Source: CBDCXE01 sp965223725 [NCBI: Nitrospinota bacterium]
GTDB taxonomy: Bacteria; Nitrospinota_A; UBA7883
Length of the DNA: 64,000 bases
NCBI GenBank assembly: GCA_965223725.1
Contig: CBDCXE010000002.1
Location: 62,001-126,000, forward strand
Direction: 5' to 3'
Numbering within the stretch: position 1 is the first letter of the stretch; each line of letters starts with the position of its first letter. The notes under the pieces are model-generated. The model saw only the letters and a list, made by a program, of their open reading frames with translations. It did no database searches and was not told where the DNA came from. Shown piece by piece: positions 1-7,918 of the stretch. The translations under genes and the position numbers were made by a program.

Positions 1-345
1 GGAAGTGACCGGTATGATATTCTTCACGCCAGGCAAATCTTTGCGACCCATAGCCTCGCCGCCACCATGTTGATGATCGTGATCATGGCCGCCTGGTTGC
101 TGTGGCGCCGAGCCGGTCAGCACCTGCACCGCCAGCCCTTCTGAAACAGAGCTAACAGCGTTTTCTATCTGCTTGGACAAGGCGCCCATCGCGCCATCCG
201 ATGACGAAGAAGAGCGCAGAACGACCACCACAGCTTCCGGGGTGATCTCCACATCTTCCACAAATTGTAATGTAACTATGTCCTTGTCGAAACCGGGATA
301 CGGTATACCCTTCAGGGCATCGATAACTTTATCTCTGGATACCAT
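1..345 (-). CDS. mrp: Mrp/ApbC-type Fe-S cluster carrier ATPase, N-terminal part only
   Basis: Only the first 115 codons are in the window; the gene runs off the left edge. The product starts MVSRDKVIDALKGIPYPGFD and shows the MIP18 (DUF59) fold typical of the N-terminus of Mrp/ApbC P-loop ATPases, which carry Fe-S clusters to apoproteins. A His-rich linker (HDHDHQHGGG) follows at about residues 87-96, then GRKDLPGVKNIIPV leads toward the ATPase domain, whose Walker motifs lie outside. Nine bases separate it from the nfu stop, so the two are very likely co-transcribed. The ATP-binding part cannot be seen, so the family call rests on the N-terminal domain and the nfu neighbour. Confidence 0.75.
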   Translation of the reverse strand, partial: MVSRDKVIDALKGIPYPGFDKDIVTLQFVEDVEITPEAVVVVLRSSSSSDGAMGALSKQIENAVSSVSEGLAVQVLTGSAPQQPGGHDHDHQHGGGEAMGRKDLPGVKNIIPVTS

Positions 346-354
346 ACCGTCGCC

Positions 355-585
355 CTACATTATCGCTTCGACGCTGGTCACGCCGGGAACGTTTTCCATC
401 AGGGTCTTCTCGATGCCCATTTTCAGGGTCATGGAAGCGGACGGGCAACCGGAACAGGCGCCCTGCAACCGGACAAGCACCACGCCATCTTCGTTCACAT
501 CCACAAACTCGACGTTGCCGCCATCCGCCTGCAACGCCGGGCGTATTGTATTCAATGCAGTTTCTATTTTCTCTTTCTCGACCAT
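355..585 (-). CDS. nfu: NifU C-terminal-domain protein (Nfu), Fe-S scaffold/carrier
   Basis: A 76-residue protein that is a complete stand-alone NifU C-terminal domain. It has the hallmark ALQADGGNVEFVDV stretch near residue 17 and the cluster-binding CSGC (CxxC) motif near residue 44, followed by SASMTLKMGIE. Proteins of this kind bind a labile 4Fe-4S cluster between two subunits and pass it to target enzymes. It directly precedes the Mrp-type gene on the same strand, which fits an Fe-S delivery operon. The length matches other single-domain Nfu proteins. The fold and motif leave little room for another identity. Confidence 0.93.
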   Translation of the reverse strand: MVEKEKIETALNTIRPALQADGGNVEFVDVNEDGVVLVRLQGACSGCPSASMTLKMGIEKTLMENVPGVTSVEAIM

Positions 586-967
586 TATATAATCTCCATC
601 GTTTTATTTATTTCATACCTGACCATACAGAATTCAACTTGGGTCGCCACATGTCAGGCAGGTTCAATCTGTCCTTACCAGTTTACACCTACAGACTACA
701 CCAAAACAGGACAAATGTCATACTATTTTAGTCAGGTATTCCACTCAACGCAAGGAGAAAACAGAAGCTTATCGCCCCACCCAATCGGCCAGCAACTCAA
801 AAACATATTCATATCATCAACTCCACAACATATTTTCGTTATATATTCGCTATCAGGATAATCGAACAGAGAACGAATGTCAAGTAAGAAATAATATATT
901 TTTATAAAGAAGTTTCGCAGGGCCGGACATATTTATATTAACATTCAACACGTATTATGTATTACGC
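586..967. other. Intergenic stretch, about 380 bp
   Basis: AT-rich DNA between divergent nfu and higBA. It must hold the nfu promoter on the minus strand, but I could not single out convincing boxes. Short open frames here lack ribosome-binding sites and family resemblance. Only the far right end has a clear signal, the higBA promoter described separately. Confidence 0.5.
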
Positions 968-996
968 TTGACGTATGGCGCCTGTACGTTTAAAAT
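968..996 (+). promoter_or_regulatory. higBA promoter
   Basis: A -35 box TTGACG (968-973) and a -10 box TAAAAT (991-996) are separated by exactly 17 bp, close to the sigma-70 consensus. The -10 box ends only five bases before the higB ATG at 1002, so the transcript would start at or within a few bases of the start codon. That implies leaderless or nearly leaderless translation of higB. Confidence 0.8.
971..989. promoter_or_regulatory. Putative HigA operator (inverted repeat in the promoter spacer)
   Basis: ACGTA at 971-975 and TACGT at 985-989 form a perfect 5-bp inverted repeat with a 9-bp centre, placed between the -35 and -10 boxes. HigA-type antitoxins commonly repress their own operon by binding palindromes in the promoter. 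The assignment to HigA is inference from position and family. Confidence 0.55.
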
Positions 997-1001
997 AAAC
1001 C

Positions 1002-1277
1002 ATGATAAAAAGTTATCGGGACAAAAAGACCGAAGCTTTCGCCAATGGCGAATCTGTAAAAGAGTTTGGTGGATTCAAGGAACAGGCGGAGAAACGGCTC
1101 GAAATCCTTGACGCCGCTGAATCCCTGCAAGATTTGGCCGCACTGCCAAGCAACAGGCTGGAGGCTTTGTCGGGTGACAGAATGGGTCAGCACAGCATCA
1201 GGATCAACCGGCAATGGCGGATTTGCTTTAAATGGGATGGTGGCCCGACAAACGTTGAAATAACAGACTATCACTAA
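1002..1277 (+). CDS. higB: HigB/RelE-family toxin
   Basis: A 91-residue RelE/ParE-fold protein of the HigB (plasmid maintenance killer) family. Such toxins cut mRNA, usually at the ribosome, and are held inactive by the HigA antitoxin. Family features visible are the early IKSYRDKKTEAFANG segment, a basic helix around residue 30 (AEKRLEILDAA), and the C-terminal core GQHSIRINRQWRICFKW, with the conserved Arg residues of the active region, ending in NVEITDYH. It is followed 11 bp later by higA, the normal toxin-first order of this family. The promoter lies so close to its ATG that the message may be leaderless. Confidence 0.93.
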   Translation: MIKSYRDKKTEAFANGESVKEFGGFKEQAEKRLEILDAAESLQDLAALPSNRLEALSGDRMGQHSIRINRQWRICFKWDGGPTNVEITDYH

Positions 1278-1288
1278 AGGATATAATC

Positions 1289-1582
1289 ATGAGCAGAGAA
1301 CCTGTGCATCCAGGCAAAATATTGGGTGATGAGTTAAAGGAACTGGGTATTAGCGCGACGGAGCTCTCGAGGCAAATAAAGGTACCGGAAAACCGTATTC
1401 CTCAAATTGTGGCGGGGAAAAGGAACATCAGCGCCGACACCGCCTTGCGGCTTGGCAAATGGTTCAATATGAGCGCCACTTTCTGGATGAACCTGCAAAA
1501 CAGTTATGAGCTGCGCAAAGCGGAAAAGGAGATTGGCAAAGCGATCAAATCGATTAAACCAAGAGCGAAAGAGATAGCATGA
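1289..1582 (+). CDS. higA: HigA-family antitoxin, XRE-type HTH
   Basis: A 97-residue antitoxin beginning SREPVHPGKILGDELKELG, the signature of the HigA (VapI) family. The helix-turn-helix spans about residues 19-60 (ISATELSRQIKVPENRIPQI...ISADTALRLGKWF) and is followed by the typical SATFWMNLQNSYELR. It is expected to neutralise HigB directly and to repress the operon, probably through the ACGTA/TACGT palindrome upstream of higB. A ribosome-binding site (AAAGGAT) lies upstream of the ATG. Spacing to higB is 11 bp, so the pair is one transcription unit. Confidence 0.93.
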   Translation: MSREPVHPGKILGDELKELGISATELSRQIKVPENRIPQIVAGKRNISADTALRLGKWFNMSATFWMNLQNSYELRKAEKEIGKAIKSIKPRAKEIA

Positions 1583-1615
1583 ACATAAAGGGCGCCTAAT
1601 AATCTACTTATTTCT

Positions 1616-2463
1616 ATGAAACACTTCACCGATATTGCCACGATCATTGCTCTTGCCCTCTCCTTTTTCGCCTGTTCGACTATTTCGCTGGCCAAGGATC
1701 CCGACACTGCCGACATGATCCTGATACCGGCGGGCAAGTTCATCATGGGGAGTGACGAGGCGGAGCGGGAGTACGGTTACAAGCTGGATGAGGCGCAGGG
1801 TAGCCGGGCGGCGCGCAAATATAAATGGTTCGAGGTGGAGACGCGGCGGAGCGTCTATCTGCCCGATTACTACATCGACAAAGATCTTGTCACCAACGCC
1901 AACTATGAAAAGTTTATCAAGGCGACCGGTCATCGCGCGCCCTTCGTCGATAAAAAAACCTGGCGAAGCTATCGGCTGGTTCATGGATACAAGGAGGTTC
2001 TGCGGTTCCTCTGGCAAGATGGCGCATACCCGAAGGGCAGAGGCGACCATCCGGTGACGCTGGTCAGCCATGATGACGCCGTGAAGTATTGCCAATGGCG
2101 CGGTTCAGGCCACCGCTTGCCGACCGAAGAGGAGTGGGAGAAAGCGGCCCGAGGCCCCGACGGCGCCTACTTCCCATGGGGCGCCGAGTTCGACGCCCCA
2201 ACCTGAACAGCTATGACAGTGGCCCGTTCGACACGGTACCGGTCGGAAGCTATCCAGAGGGCAAGAGCCGATACGGAGTAAACGATATGGCCGGCCAGGT
2301 TTTTGAATGGACCTCCACGCCATACAATGCCGAAGGAAAATTCACCGTCAAGGGCGGCTCCTGGGACGATCATCCAGGTGTGACCCGCTCAGCCGCGCGA
2401 CATGGCAGACCGAGCAGTATCAAACATATCCTCATCGGGTTCCGTTGCGCCCGGGGCGGGTGA
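1616..2463 (+). CDS. Exported SUMF1/FGE-fold protein, frameshifted
   Basis: The reading frame starts at 1616 with a hydrophobic export signal (ALALSFFACSTISLA) and runs to a stop at 2204-2206. The family continues without a break in the next frame to 2463. The join falls at a run of four C (2196-2199); one extra C would give a continuous protein of about 282 residues. Family hallmarks are ILIPAGKFIMGSDE, HRLPTEEEWEKAARGPDG, FPWG, GQVFEWT, VKGGSWDD and GFRCARGG. These belong to the formylglycine-generating-enzyme sulfatase-modifying fold. The position where true FGEs carry a Cys (RCAAR) reads RSAARH here, so catalytic FGE activity is unlikely; a structural, ligand-binding or PvdO-like role is more probable. 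Whether the frameshift is real or a sequencing error cannot be told from one sequence. Confidence 0.8.
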
Positions 2464-2471
2464 TCCGCCAG

Positions 2472-3464
2472 CTATAGTTTGGCATAGACAAGCTTGAGGC
2501 TTCCGGTCCCTTCCTCTTCTTCTTTCTTAAAAATGTCATAGCTGACGACGCTGACCTTGTAGTCGCCGTCCGCCGTCCGCACGCCATACACCGCGCCGTT
2601 CGGATAGACCTGGTGGTCGCCCTCCAGGTTATAATGGTACCACCGGGGCGAGCGGAAAATCTCGCCATACTCGTCCATGAAATATGCCACCGAGTCACCC
2701 GCGTCCTTGATGTTGTCCCAGATGAAGCCATAGTTGGGCGAGCCGATGCAGCCGGCGTAACCTGGGCCGCTGACCGAGCTGTTAAGGAATAATTTATCGC
2801 CACCATGTTTCAGGTCCCAGTTCTTGTCCGATGGCGTAATAGACGCCCCATCCTTAAAACCGAAGTGGTCACCCGGGGCCAAAGTGGCTTCCGTGTCATC
2901 CTCCATCTTTGCGTCTTTGCCCGGCTGATAACCATAGCAGATGCGGATAGATTTTCCATCCTCCAGCACCTCGACAACTTTCATCTTGGCAAAGCTTTCG
3001 CCATCCGCCAGCCGCAGCTTCCACCCTTTCTTTTTCGGTGCTTTCCATCTGCCATCCTTTTCCAGCCGCCATCCGGTGATCGCCGGGTATACATCCTCTT
3101 CTTGCAGGTTTGCGTTATCCGGAATCTTCTTCACCGCTTCAAACTTTTTAACCCAGTCATCAACGCCCAGCTTCAAAAACTCTTCCTGTGGATCCGACGA
3201 GGTGGGTGGATCTATGCAGGCCGCCACGACCCCGCCCGGCCCGGCCGGGCCGCTGTTGACACAGATGACCGATCGTTTGACGCCGAGTGTCCACGACTTG
3301 TCATTTTGCGCGCGTTCATCGTCCAGGTCCAGCAATGCGCCACTGCCCAGGTCCACATATTGAAACGATTCGCCATGGATGTCACCGCCAACGACAACGC
3401 CCTCCGGCGGGATAATAGTAATCTCTTTTATTTCCATCTTCATATCCTTGTTTTCATCCGGCAT
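2472..3464 (-). CDS. HmuY-like protein, putative haem-binding family
   Basis: A 330-residue protein with the architecture of the HmuY family. Near residues 36-80 it has FQYVDLGSGALLDLDDE, then SWTLGVKRSVICVNSGPAGPGG, matching the WDLGFKR...VNSG.SGPGG core. Near the C-terminus it has PRWYHYN followed by GAVYGVRTADGDYKVSVVSY, the family's closing strand pattern. HmuY proteins bind haem and are normally exported lipoproteins. Here no signal peptide is visible: the N-terminus is MPDENKDMKMEIKEITI. It may act in the cytoplasm or have a different ligand. It lies 144 bp downstream of rpsS on the same strand and is convergent with the SUMF1-type gene (stops 8 bp apart). I saw no TonB receptor nearby. 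Family call moderately firm, function open. Confidence 0.65.
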   Translation of the reverse strand: MPDENKDMKMEIKEITIIPPEGVVVGGDIHGESFQYVDLGSGALLDLDDERAQNDKSWTLGVKRSVICVNSGPAGPGGVVAACIDPPTSSDPQEEFLKLGVDDWVKKFEAVKKIPDNANLQEEDVYPAITGWRLEKDGRWKAPKKKGWKLRLADGESFAKMKVVEVLEDGKSIRICYGYQPGKDAKMEDDTEATLAPGDHFGFKDGASITPSDKNWDLKHGGDKLFLNSSVSGPGYAGCIGSPNYGFIWDNIKDAGDSVAYFMDEYGEIFRSPRWYHYNLEGDHQVYPNGAVYGVRTADGDYKVSVVSYDIFKKEEEEGTGSLKLVYAKL

Positions 3465-3608
3465 GGCCGGAGCAATTGATTGTTAAAATCTGCAACTATT
3501 GAATGAGCGACTATTTTAGCTTTGTATGGGATCGATTGAAAGACAAGTCTCGGGTAGGAGAAATGTGCAGCGAAGGAAAAGACTTCTGAATATAAAGTTA
3601 AGCGGTTG

Positions 3609-3887
3609 TTAACCAGTGGTGCGTTTTTCACCTTTGGCGTGGCCGCGATATGTGCGTGTGGGTGAAAACTCGCCCAGTTTATGCCCCACCATGTTTTCCG
3701 TCACATACACAGGGATAAACTTTTTGCCATTGTGCACGGCAAGGGTGATGCCGACAAACTCTGGCGTGATCGTCGATCTGCGGGACCAGGTTTTGATTAT
3801 TTTCTTGCTGTTTTCCGCTCTAGACCTGGCCACCTTCCGCGCCAGACTCTCTTCTACGTATGGTCCCTTTTTTAATGATCTCGCCAT
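3609..3887 (-). CDS. rpsS: Ribosomal protein S19
   Basis: A 92-residue S19 of standard length. [63 protein letters not shown] are diagnostic. S19 sits in the head of the 30S subunit and contacts S13 and 16S rRNA. It is the last gene of this S10-type operon here: the usual following genes (rplV, rpsC, rplP, rpmC, rpsQ) are missing. Downstream comes 144 bp without a gene and then the HmuY-like gene. No clear terminator hairpin is visible after the stop. Confidence 0.98.
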   Translation of the reverse strand: MARSLKKGPYVEESLARKVARSRAENSKKIIKTWSRRSTITPEFVGITLAVHNGKKFIPVYVTENMVGHKLGEFSPTRTYRGHAKGEKRTTG

Positions 3888-3899
3888 AAGCTAATGCCC

Positions 3900-4727
3900 T
3901 TATTTGCCCCTTCGTTTGACAATCATCTTGTCGGATGATCGGTTCTTCTTCCTTGTTTTATACCCCTTGGTCGGCTTGCCCCATGGTGTAACCGGATGTC
4001 GGCCACCGGAGGTTTTGCCCTCGCCGCCGCCATGCGGATGATCCACCGGGTTCATCGCCACGCCGCGCACCTTTGGCCTGCGCCCCAGCCAGCGCGACCG
4101 CCCTGCCTTACCGATCGAGACCCGCTCCTGGATGGAGTTGCCCACAGCGCCCAATGTCGCCTTACAGCTAATTGGCACATTGCGCATCTCGCCAGATTTC
4201 AGTTTTATCAGCGCCTTGTCGCCCTCCTTCGCCATGAACTGGGCGGCGCATCCGGCGGACCGGATCATCTGGGCGCCCTTGCCCGGCTTCATCTCTATGC
4301 AATGCACGATGGAGCCAACCGGGATCGCGCTCAACGGCAACGCGTTGCCAGAGCGTATCTCCGCGTCTTTGCCCGACATCAGCATGTCACCCACCGCCAT
4401 ATCCTCGGTGGCGATTATATATCTTTTCTCGCCATCGGCATAATGCAGCAGCGCCAGATTGGCGGAACGATTCGGGTCATACTCGATGGTGGCCACCTTC
4501 GCCGGCACACCATCCTTGTCCCGCTTGAAGTCCACAATCCGCAGCCGACGCTTATGCCCGCCGCCGCGCCGCCGAACGGTGATCCGGCCATTGTTGTTCC
4601 GTCCGCTCGACCTCTTTTTCGGTTGCAGCAGCGACTTTTCCGGTTTGTCGGTGGTCAGCTCGTCAAACTTCAGGCCGGTCTTGTTGCGCTGTCCTGGTGT
4701 TACTGGGTTATATTTTTTTAAGCTCAT
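3900..4727 (-). CDS. rplB: Ribosomal protein L2
   Basis: A 275-residue L2. The conserved C-terminal segment [20 protein letters not shown], containing the His near residue 230 that is important for peptidyl-transferase centre function, is intact. The N-terminal [11 protein letters not shown] and the [26 protein letters not shown] stretch also match. The gene lies between rplW and rpsS, the standard S10-operon order, with 12 bp to rpsS. Length is normal. Confidence 0.98.
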   Translation of the reverse strand: MSLKKYNPVTPGQRNKTGLKFDELTTDKPEKSLLQPKKRSSGRNNNGRITVRRRGGGHKRRLRIVDFKRDKDGVPAKVATIEYDPNRSANLALLHYADGEKRYIIATEDMAVGDMLMSGKDAEIRSGNALPLSAIPVGSIVHCIEMKPGKGAQMIRSAGCAAQFMAKEGDKALIKLKSGEMRNVPISCKATLGAVGNSIQERVSIGKAGRSRWLGRRPKVRGVAMNPVDHPHGGGEGKTSGGRHPVTPWGKPTKGYKTRKKNRSSDKMIVKRRGK

Positions 4728-4741
4728 AATATTCTTTCAGA

Positions 4742-5032
4742 TCAGACCTGGTCCATAACTTCGATGTTGCTCCCCTCCTTCAGGGTCACCACGGCTTTTT
4801 TCCAATCCGCCCGTTTGCCGGCATACCTGCCCAGGCGCTTCTTTTTGCCTTTAACATTCATAATATTGACCCGCTCCACAGACACTTTGAACACCTCTTC
4901 CACCGCTCGCTTAACCTCCAGCTTGCTGGCCCGCGGATCCACAGACAGCGTGACCTTGTTCTGGAAATCCTTGGCGTCGGTCGCCTTTTCCGTTATTATC
5001 GGTATCCGTATCAGGTCATAAGGATTTCGCAT
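4742..5032 (-). CDS. rplW: Ribosomal protein L23
   Basis: A 96-residue L23 (starts MRNPYDLIRIPIITEKATD; conserved LEVKRAVEEVFKVSVERVN and KKKRLGRYAGKRADWKKAVV). L23 lies at the peptide tunnel exit and docks trigger factor and SRP. Its ATG overlaps the rplD stop (TGATG), so translation is probably coupled. Usual position between rplD and rplB. Confidence 0.97.
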   Translation of the reverse strand: MRNPYDLIRIPIITEKATDAKDFQNKVTLSVDPRASKLEVKRAVEEVFKVSVERVNIMNVKGKKKRLGRYAGKRADWKKAVVTLKEGSNIEVMDQV

Positions 5033-5655
5033 CAGCCCAGCCTCTCCTGCAGTTTATCCAGCGCGCCCTGGTCACAAACAACACAGTCCGCATTAAGCAT
5101 GTCATACACCGTCAGCCCATCCTGCGCGACGACCTTCACCTTCGGCAGGTTCCGAAACCCCAGCGCCGTGTTCTTCGTCTGGTCGGACAACACAAGCAAA
5201 ACCTTTTTGTCGGCCAGCCCCAGGCTGCTGATCGCGGCCACCGCTTCTTTAGTTTTCGGCTCCGCCAGCTCTATCTTGTCCACCACCAGGAACGATTCCT
5301 CCTGCGTCTTCAACGACAGCGCAGAACGCAACGCCGCGCGCCGCGCGGTTTTCGGCATGTTGTATCCATAGTTGCGCGGTGTCGGCCCGAAGATGATGCC
5401 GCCACCACGAAAAATCGGGGAGCGGATCGACCCAGCCCTGGCCCGGCCCAGGCCTTTCTGCTTCCACGGTTTTTTACCACCGCCGCGCACTTCACTGCGG
5501 CCTTTGGTTTTGTGGGTGCCGCTTCGAAGGTTGGCCATATGGTTGACCACCATGTCATGCAGAAGATGCTTTTTCACCTCCGCCTCAAACACTTTTGGGG
5601 CCAGGTCAGCGTCCGCCACTTTTTTGTTGCTTATATCTTTTATCTCTATCTGCAT
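5032..5655 (-). CDS. rplD: Ribosomal protein L4
   Basis: A 207-residue L4 with the conserved tunnel-loop segment around residues 45-95 (RSGTHKTKGRSEVRGGGKKP, WKQKGLGRARAGSIRSP, GGGIIFGPTPRNY). In many bacteria L4 also represses its own S10 operon; no leader-type attenuator can be assigned here because the S10 genes continue directly from tuf. Stop overlaps the rplW start by one base; 3 bp separate it from rplC. Confidence 0.97.
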   Translation of the reverse strand: MQIEIKDISNKKVADADLAPKVFEAEVKKHLLHDMVVNHMANLRSGTHKTKGRSEVRGGGKKPWKQKGLGRARAGSIRSPIFRGGGIIFGPTPRNYGYNMPKTARRAALRSALSLKTQEESFLVVDKIELAEPKTKEAVAAISSLGLADKKVLLVLSDQTKNTALGFRNLPKVKVVAQDGLTVYDMLNADCVVCDQGALDKLQERLG

Positions 5656-5658
5656 GAT

Positions 5659-6348
5659 CTATTTCTTCTTGTTAGCTTTCTGACCCGCCGGCGCTTTTTT
5701 CGTCTTCCGGGTGCTTTTTTCCACGATCACCAGCCCGCCGTTGGGCCCCGGCGCAGAACCTTTCACCAGCAGGAGGTTGCGCTCCGGGTACGTTTTGACA
5801 ACTTCCAGATTCAACGTGGTCACCCGCTTGTTGCCCATCTGACCCGGCAGCTTGGTGCCCGGCAGCACACGCCCAGGCTCCACACACATACCGATGGAGC
5901 CAGGATGACGGAACTGCTCGTGCGAGCCGTGGCTCATCGGCGCGCCGCTGTATCCATGACGCTTGACGACGCCGGCATATCCGCGGCCCTTGCTGGTCCC
6001 TGTGATGGTGACATACTCCACATCTGTGAACACATCGTCCACTTTCACCACATCACCCACCTGTGGGTTGTTCTCGTCCTTGCTATCCACACGGATCTCC
6101 CGCAAAAACCGGTGCGGCTTGATCTTCAGATTGTCATACCGCGTTCTTATCGGCTTGCGCACTTTCTTTTTATCTTTTTTCTCTATGGCTTCATACGCGA
6201 TCTGCACCGCGTCATACCCATCATTCTCGACGGTTTTCACCTGGACCACCGGGCACGGCCCCAGCTCCAGCACAGTCACCGGCACCTCATCACCATTATC
6301 GTTGAAGATATGGGTCATCCCCGCTTTCTTACCAATCAGTCCGTTCAT
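5659..6348 (-). CDS. rplC: Ribosomal protein L3
   Basis: A 229-residue L3 starting [17 protein letters not shown], with the central [17 protein letters not shown] loop that reaches the peptidyl-transferase centre, and [15 protein letters not shown] further on. It is some 20 residues longer than many bacterial L3 proteins. The extra length is a Lys/Ala-rich C-terminal tail ([19 protein letters not shown]), which probably contacts rRNA. Seven bases separate it from rpsJ. Confidence 0.97.
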   Translation of the reverse strand: MNGLIGKKAGMTHIFNDNGDEVPVTVLELGPCPVVQVKTVENDGYDAVQIAYEAIEKKDKKKVRKPIRTRYDNLKIKPHRFLREIRVDSKDENNPQVGDVVKVDDVFTDVEYVTITGTSKGRGYAGVVKRHGYSGAPMSHGSHEQFRHPGSIGMCVEPGRVLPGTKLPGQMGNKRVTTLNLEVVKTYPERNLLLVKGSAPGPNGGLVIVEKSTRKTKKAPAGQKANKKK

Positions 6349-6355
6349 TGTCCTG

Positions 6356-6670
6356 CTATAACTTAATTTCTATGTCCACACCAGATGAAAGATCGAGCTT
6401 CATCAAGGCGTCAACGGTTGTGGGGGATGGCTCTACTATATCGATGATCCGCTTATGCGTCCTGATCTCGAACTGCTCCCTCGATTTCTTGTCCACATGG
6501 GGCGACCGCAGCACGGTCCACCGGTTTCGCACGGTCGGCAACGGGATCGGCCCGATCACCCTGGCGCCAGACTTCCTCACTGTCTCGACAATTTCTTTCA
6601 CACCCTTGTCGAGAACCTTATGGTCAAACGCCTTGAGGTGTATTCTTATCTTCTGTCCCGCTGTTATCAT
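6356..6670 (-). CDS. rpsJ: Ribosomal protein S10
   Basis: A 104-residue S10: [59 protein letters not shown] place the start at 6670 ([10 protein letters not shown]). An in-frame ATG 60 bases upstream would lie inside tuf and add residues foreign to S10. S10 is a 30S head protein and, with NusB, an antitermination factor. The tuf stop is only 7 bp upstream, so the str and S10 blocks form one transcription unit. Confidence 0.96.
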   Translation of the reverse strand: MITAGQKIRIHLKAFDHKVLDKGVKEIVETVRKSGARVIGPIPLPTVRNRWTVLRSPHVDKKSREQFEIRTHKRIIDIVEPSPTTVDALMKLDLSSGVDIEIKL

Positions 6671-6677
6671 TTCTACC

Positions 6678-7868
6678 CTATTCAATAATTTCTGCGACGA
6701 CGCCTGCGCCGACGGTGCGGCCGCCTTCACGGATGGCGAACCGCAGCTCTTTCTCCATGGCGATCGGCGTGATCAGCTCGCCCACTATGCTCACGTTGTC
6801 ACCAGGCATTACCATCTCCACACCTTCCGGAAGCTCCACCACTCCGGTAACATCTGTTGTCCGAAAATAAAACTGCGGACGGTACCCCTTGAAAAAAGGC
6901 GTGTGACGGCCACCCTCTTCCTTCGTCAATATATATACTTCAGCCTTGAACTTCTTGTGCGGTGTGATGCTGCCAGGCTGCGCGCACACCTGGCCGCGCT
7001 CCACTTCCTCACGCTTCGTGCCGCGAAGCAACAACCCTACATTATCGCCAGCCATTCCTTCATCAAGGATCTTCCGGAACATCTCCACGCCGGTCACAAC
7101 CGTCTTCTGCGTGTCACGGATGCCAACGATCTCCACCTCTTCGCCGGTGCGTACGATCCCACGCTCCACACGACCGGTCACAACCGTGCCGCGACCCGAT
7201 ATCGTGAACACATCCTCCACAGGCATCAGAAACGTCTTGTCCACATCACGCTCAGGCTCAGGTATATAGCTGTCCACAGCAGCCATCAGCTCCATTATGC
7301 ATTTGTTCGCCTCCTCATCCTCCGGGTTCTCCAGCGCTTTCAAAGCGGAACCCTGGATCACTGGCGTGTCCTCTCCAGGAAAATCGTACTTGTCCAGCAG
7401 CTCACGGATCTCAAGATCAACCAGCTCCAGCAACTCCGGGTCGTCCACCTGGTCCACCTTGTTCAGAAACACCACGATGTAAGGAACGCCAACCTGACGC
7501 GCCAGCAGGATATGCTCCCGCGTCTGAGGCATCGGACCGTCCGCGGCGGACACCACCAATATCGCCCCATCCATCTGCGCAGCGCCGGTGATCATGTTCT
7601 TCACATAGTCAGCATGGCCAGGGCAGTCCACATGGGCATAGTGGCGGTTCTCCGTCTGATACTCCACATGGGCCGTCGCGATGGTGATACCACGCTCACG
7701 CTCCTCAGGAGCCTTGTCTATCTCGTCAAAGGGAATGTAATCCGCCAAACCCTTCTTGCTCAACACCTCCGTTATCGCCGCTGTCAACGTCGTCTTGCCA
7801 TGGTCCACATGACCTATCGTACCGATGTTTACGTGAGGCTTGCTCCTGTCAAATTTTTCCTTAGCCAT
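6678..7868 (-). CDS. tuf: Elongation factor Tu
   Basis: A 396-residue EF-Tu of standard length. G motifs: GHVDHGKTT near residue 19, [20 protein letters not shown] near 81, NKVDQVDD near 136 and the SALKALE stretch. It delivers aminoacyl-tRNA to the ribosome. A GAGGAGGT ribosome-binding site lies upstream of the ATG, with wide spacing (about 13 bases). Gene order fusA-tuf-rpsJ is the usual one. Only one tuf copy is in the window. Confidence 0.98.
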   Translation of the reverse strand: MAKEKFDRSKPHVNIGTIGHVDHGKTTLTAAITEVLSKKGLADYIPFDEIDKAPEERERGITIATAHVEYQTENRHYAHVDCPGHADYVKNMITGAAQMDGAILVVSAADGPMPQTREHILLARQVGVPYIVVFLNKVDQVDDPELLELVDLEIRELLDKYDFPGEDTPVIQGSALKALENPEDEEANKCIMELMAAVDSYIPEPERDVDKTFLMPVEDVFTISGRGTVVTGRVERGIVRTGEEVEIVGIRDTQKTVVTGVEMFRKILDEGMAGDNVGLLLRGTKREEVERGQVCAQPGSITPHKKFKAEVYILTKEEGGRHTPFFKGYRPQFYFRTTDVTGVVELPEGVEMVMPGDNVSIVGELITPIAMEKELRFAIREGGRTVGAGVVAEIIE

Positions 7869-7918
7869 GAGTTTACTGTTGACCTCCTCTAGTGGTAGAA
7901 ACCATATAATTCATTTTT

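Noticed and set aside
3440-3631. A 63-codon minus-strand frame between rpsS and the HmuY-like gene, checked as possible rplV start
   Set aside because: No resemblance to L22 or any ribosomal protein, overlaps both neighbours, and has no ribosome-binding site.
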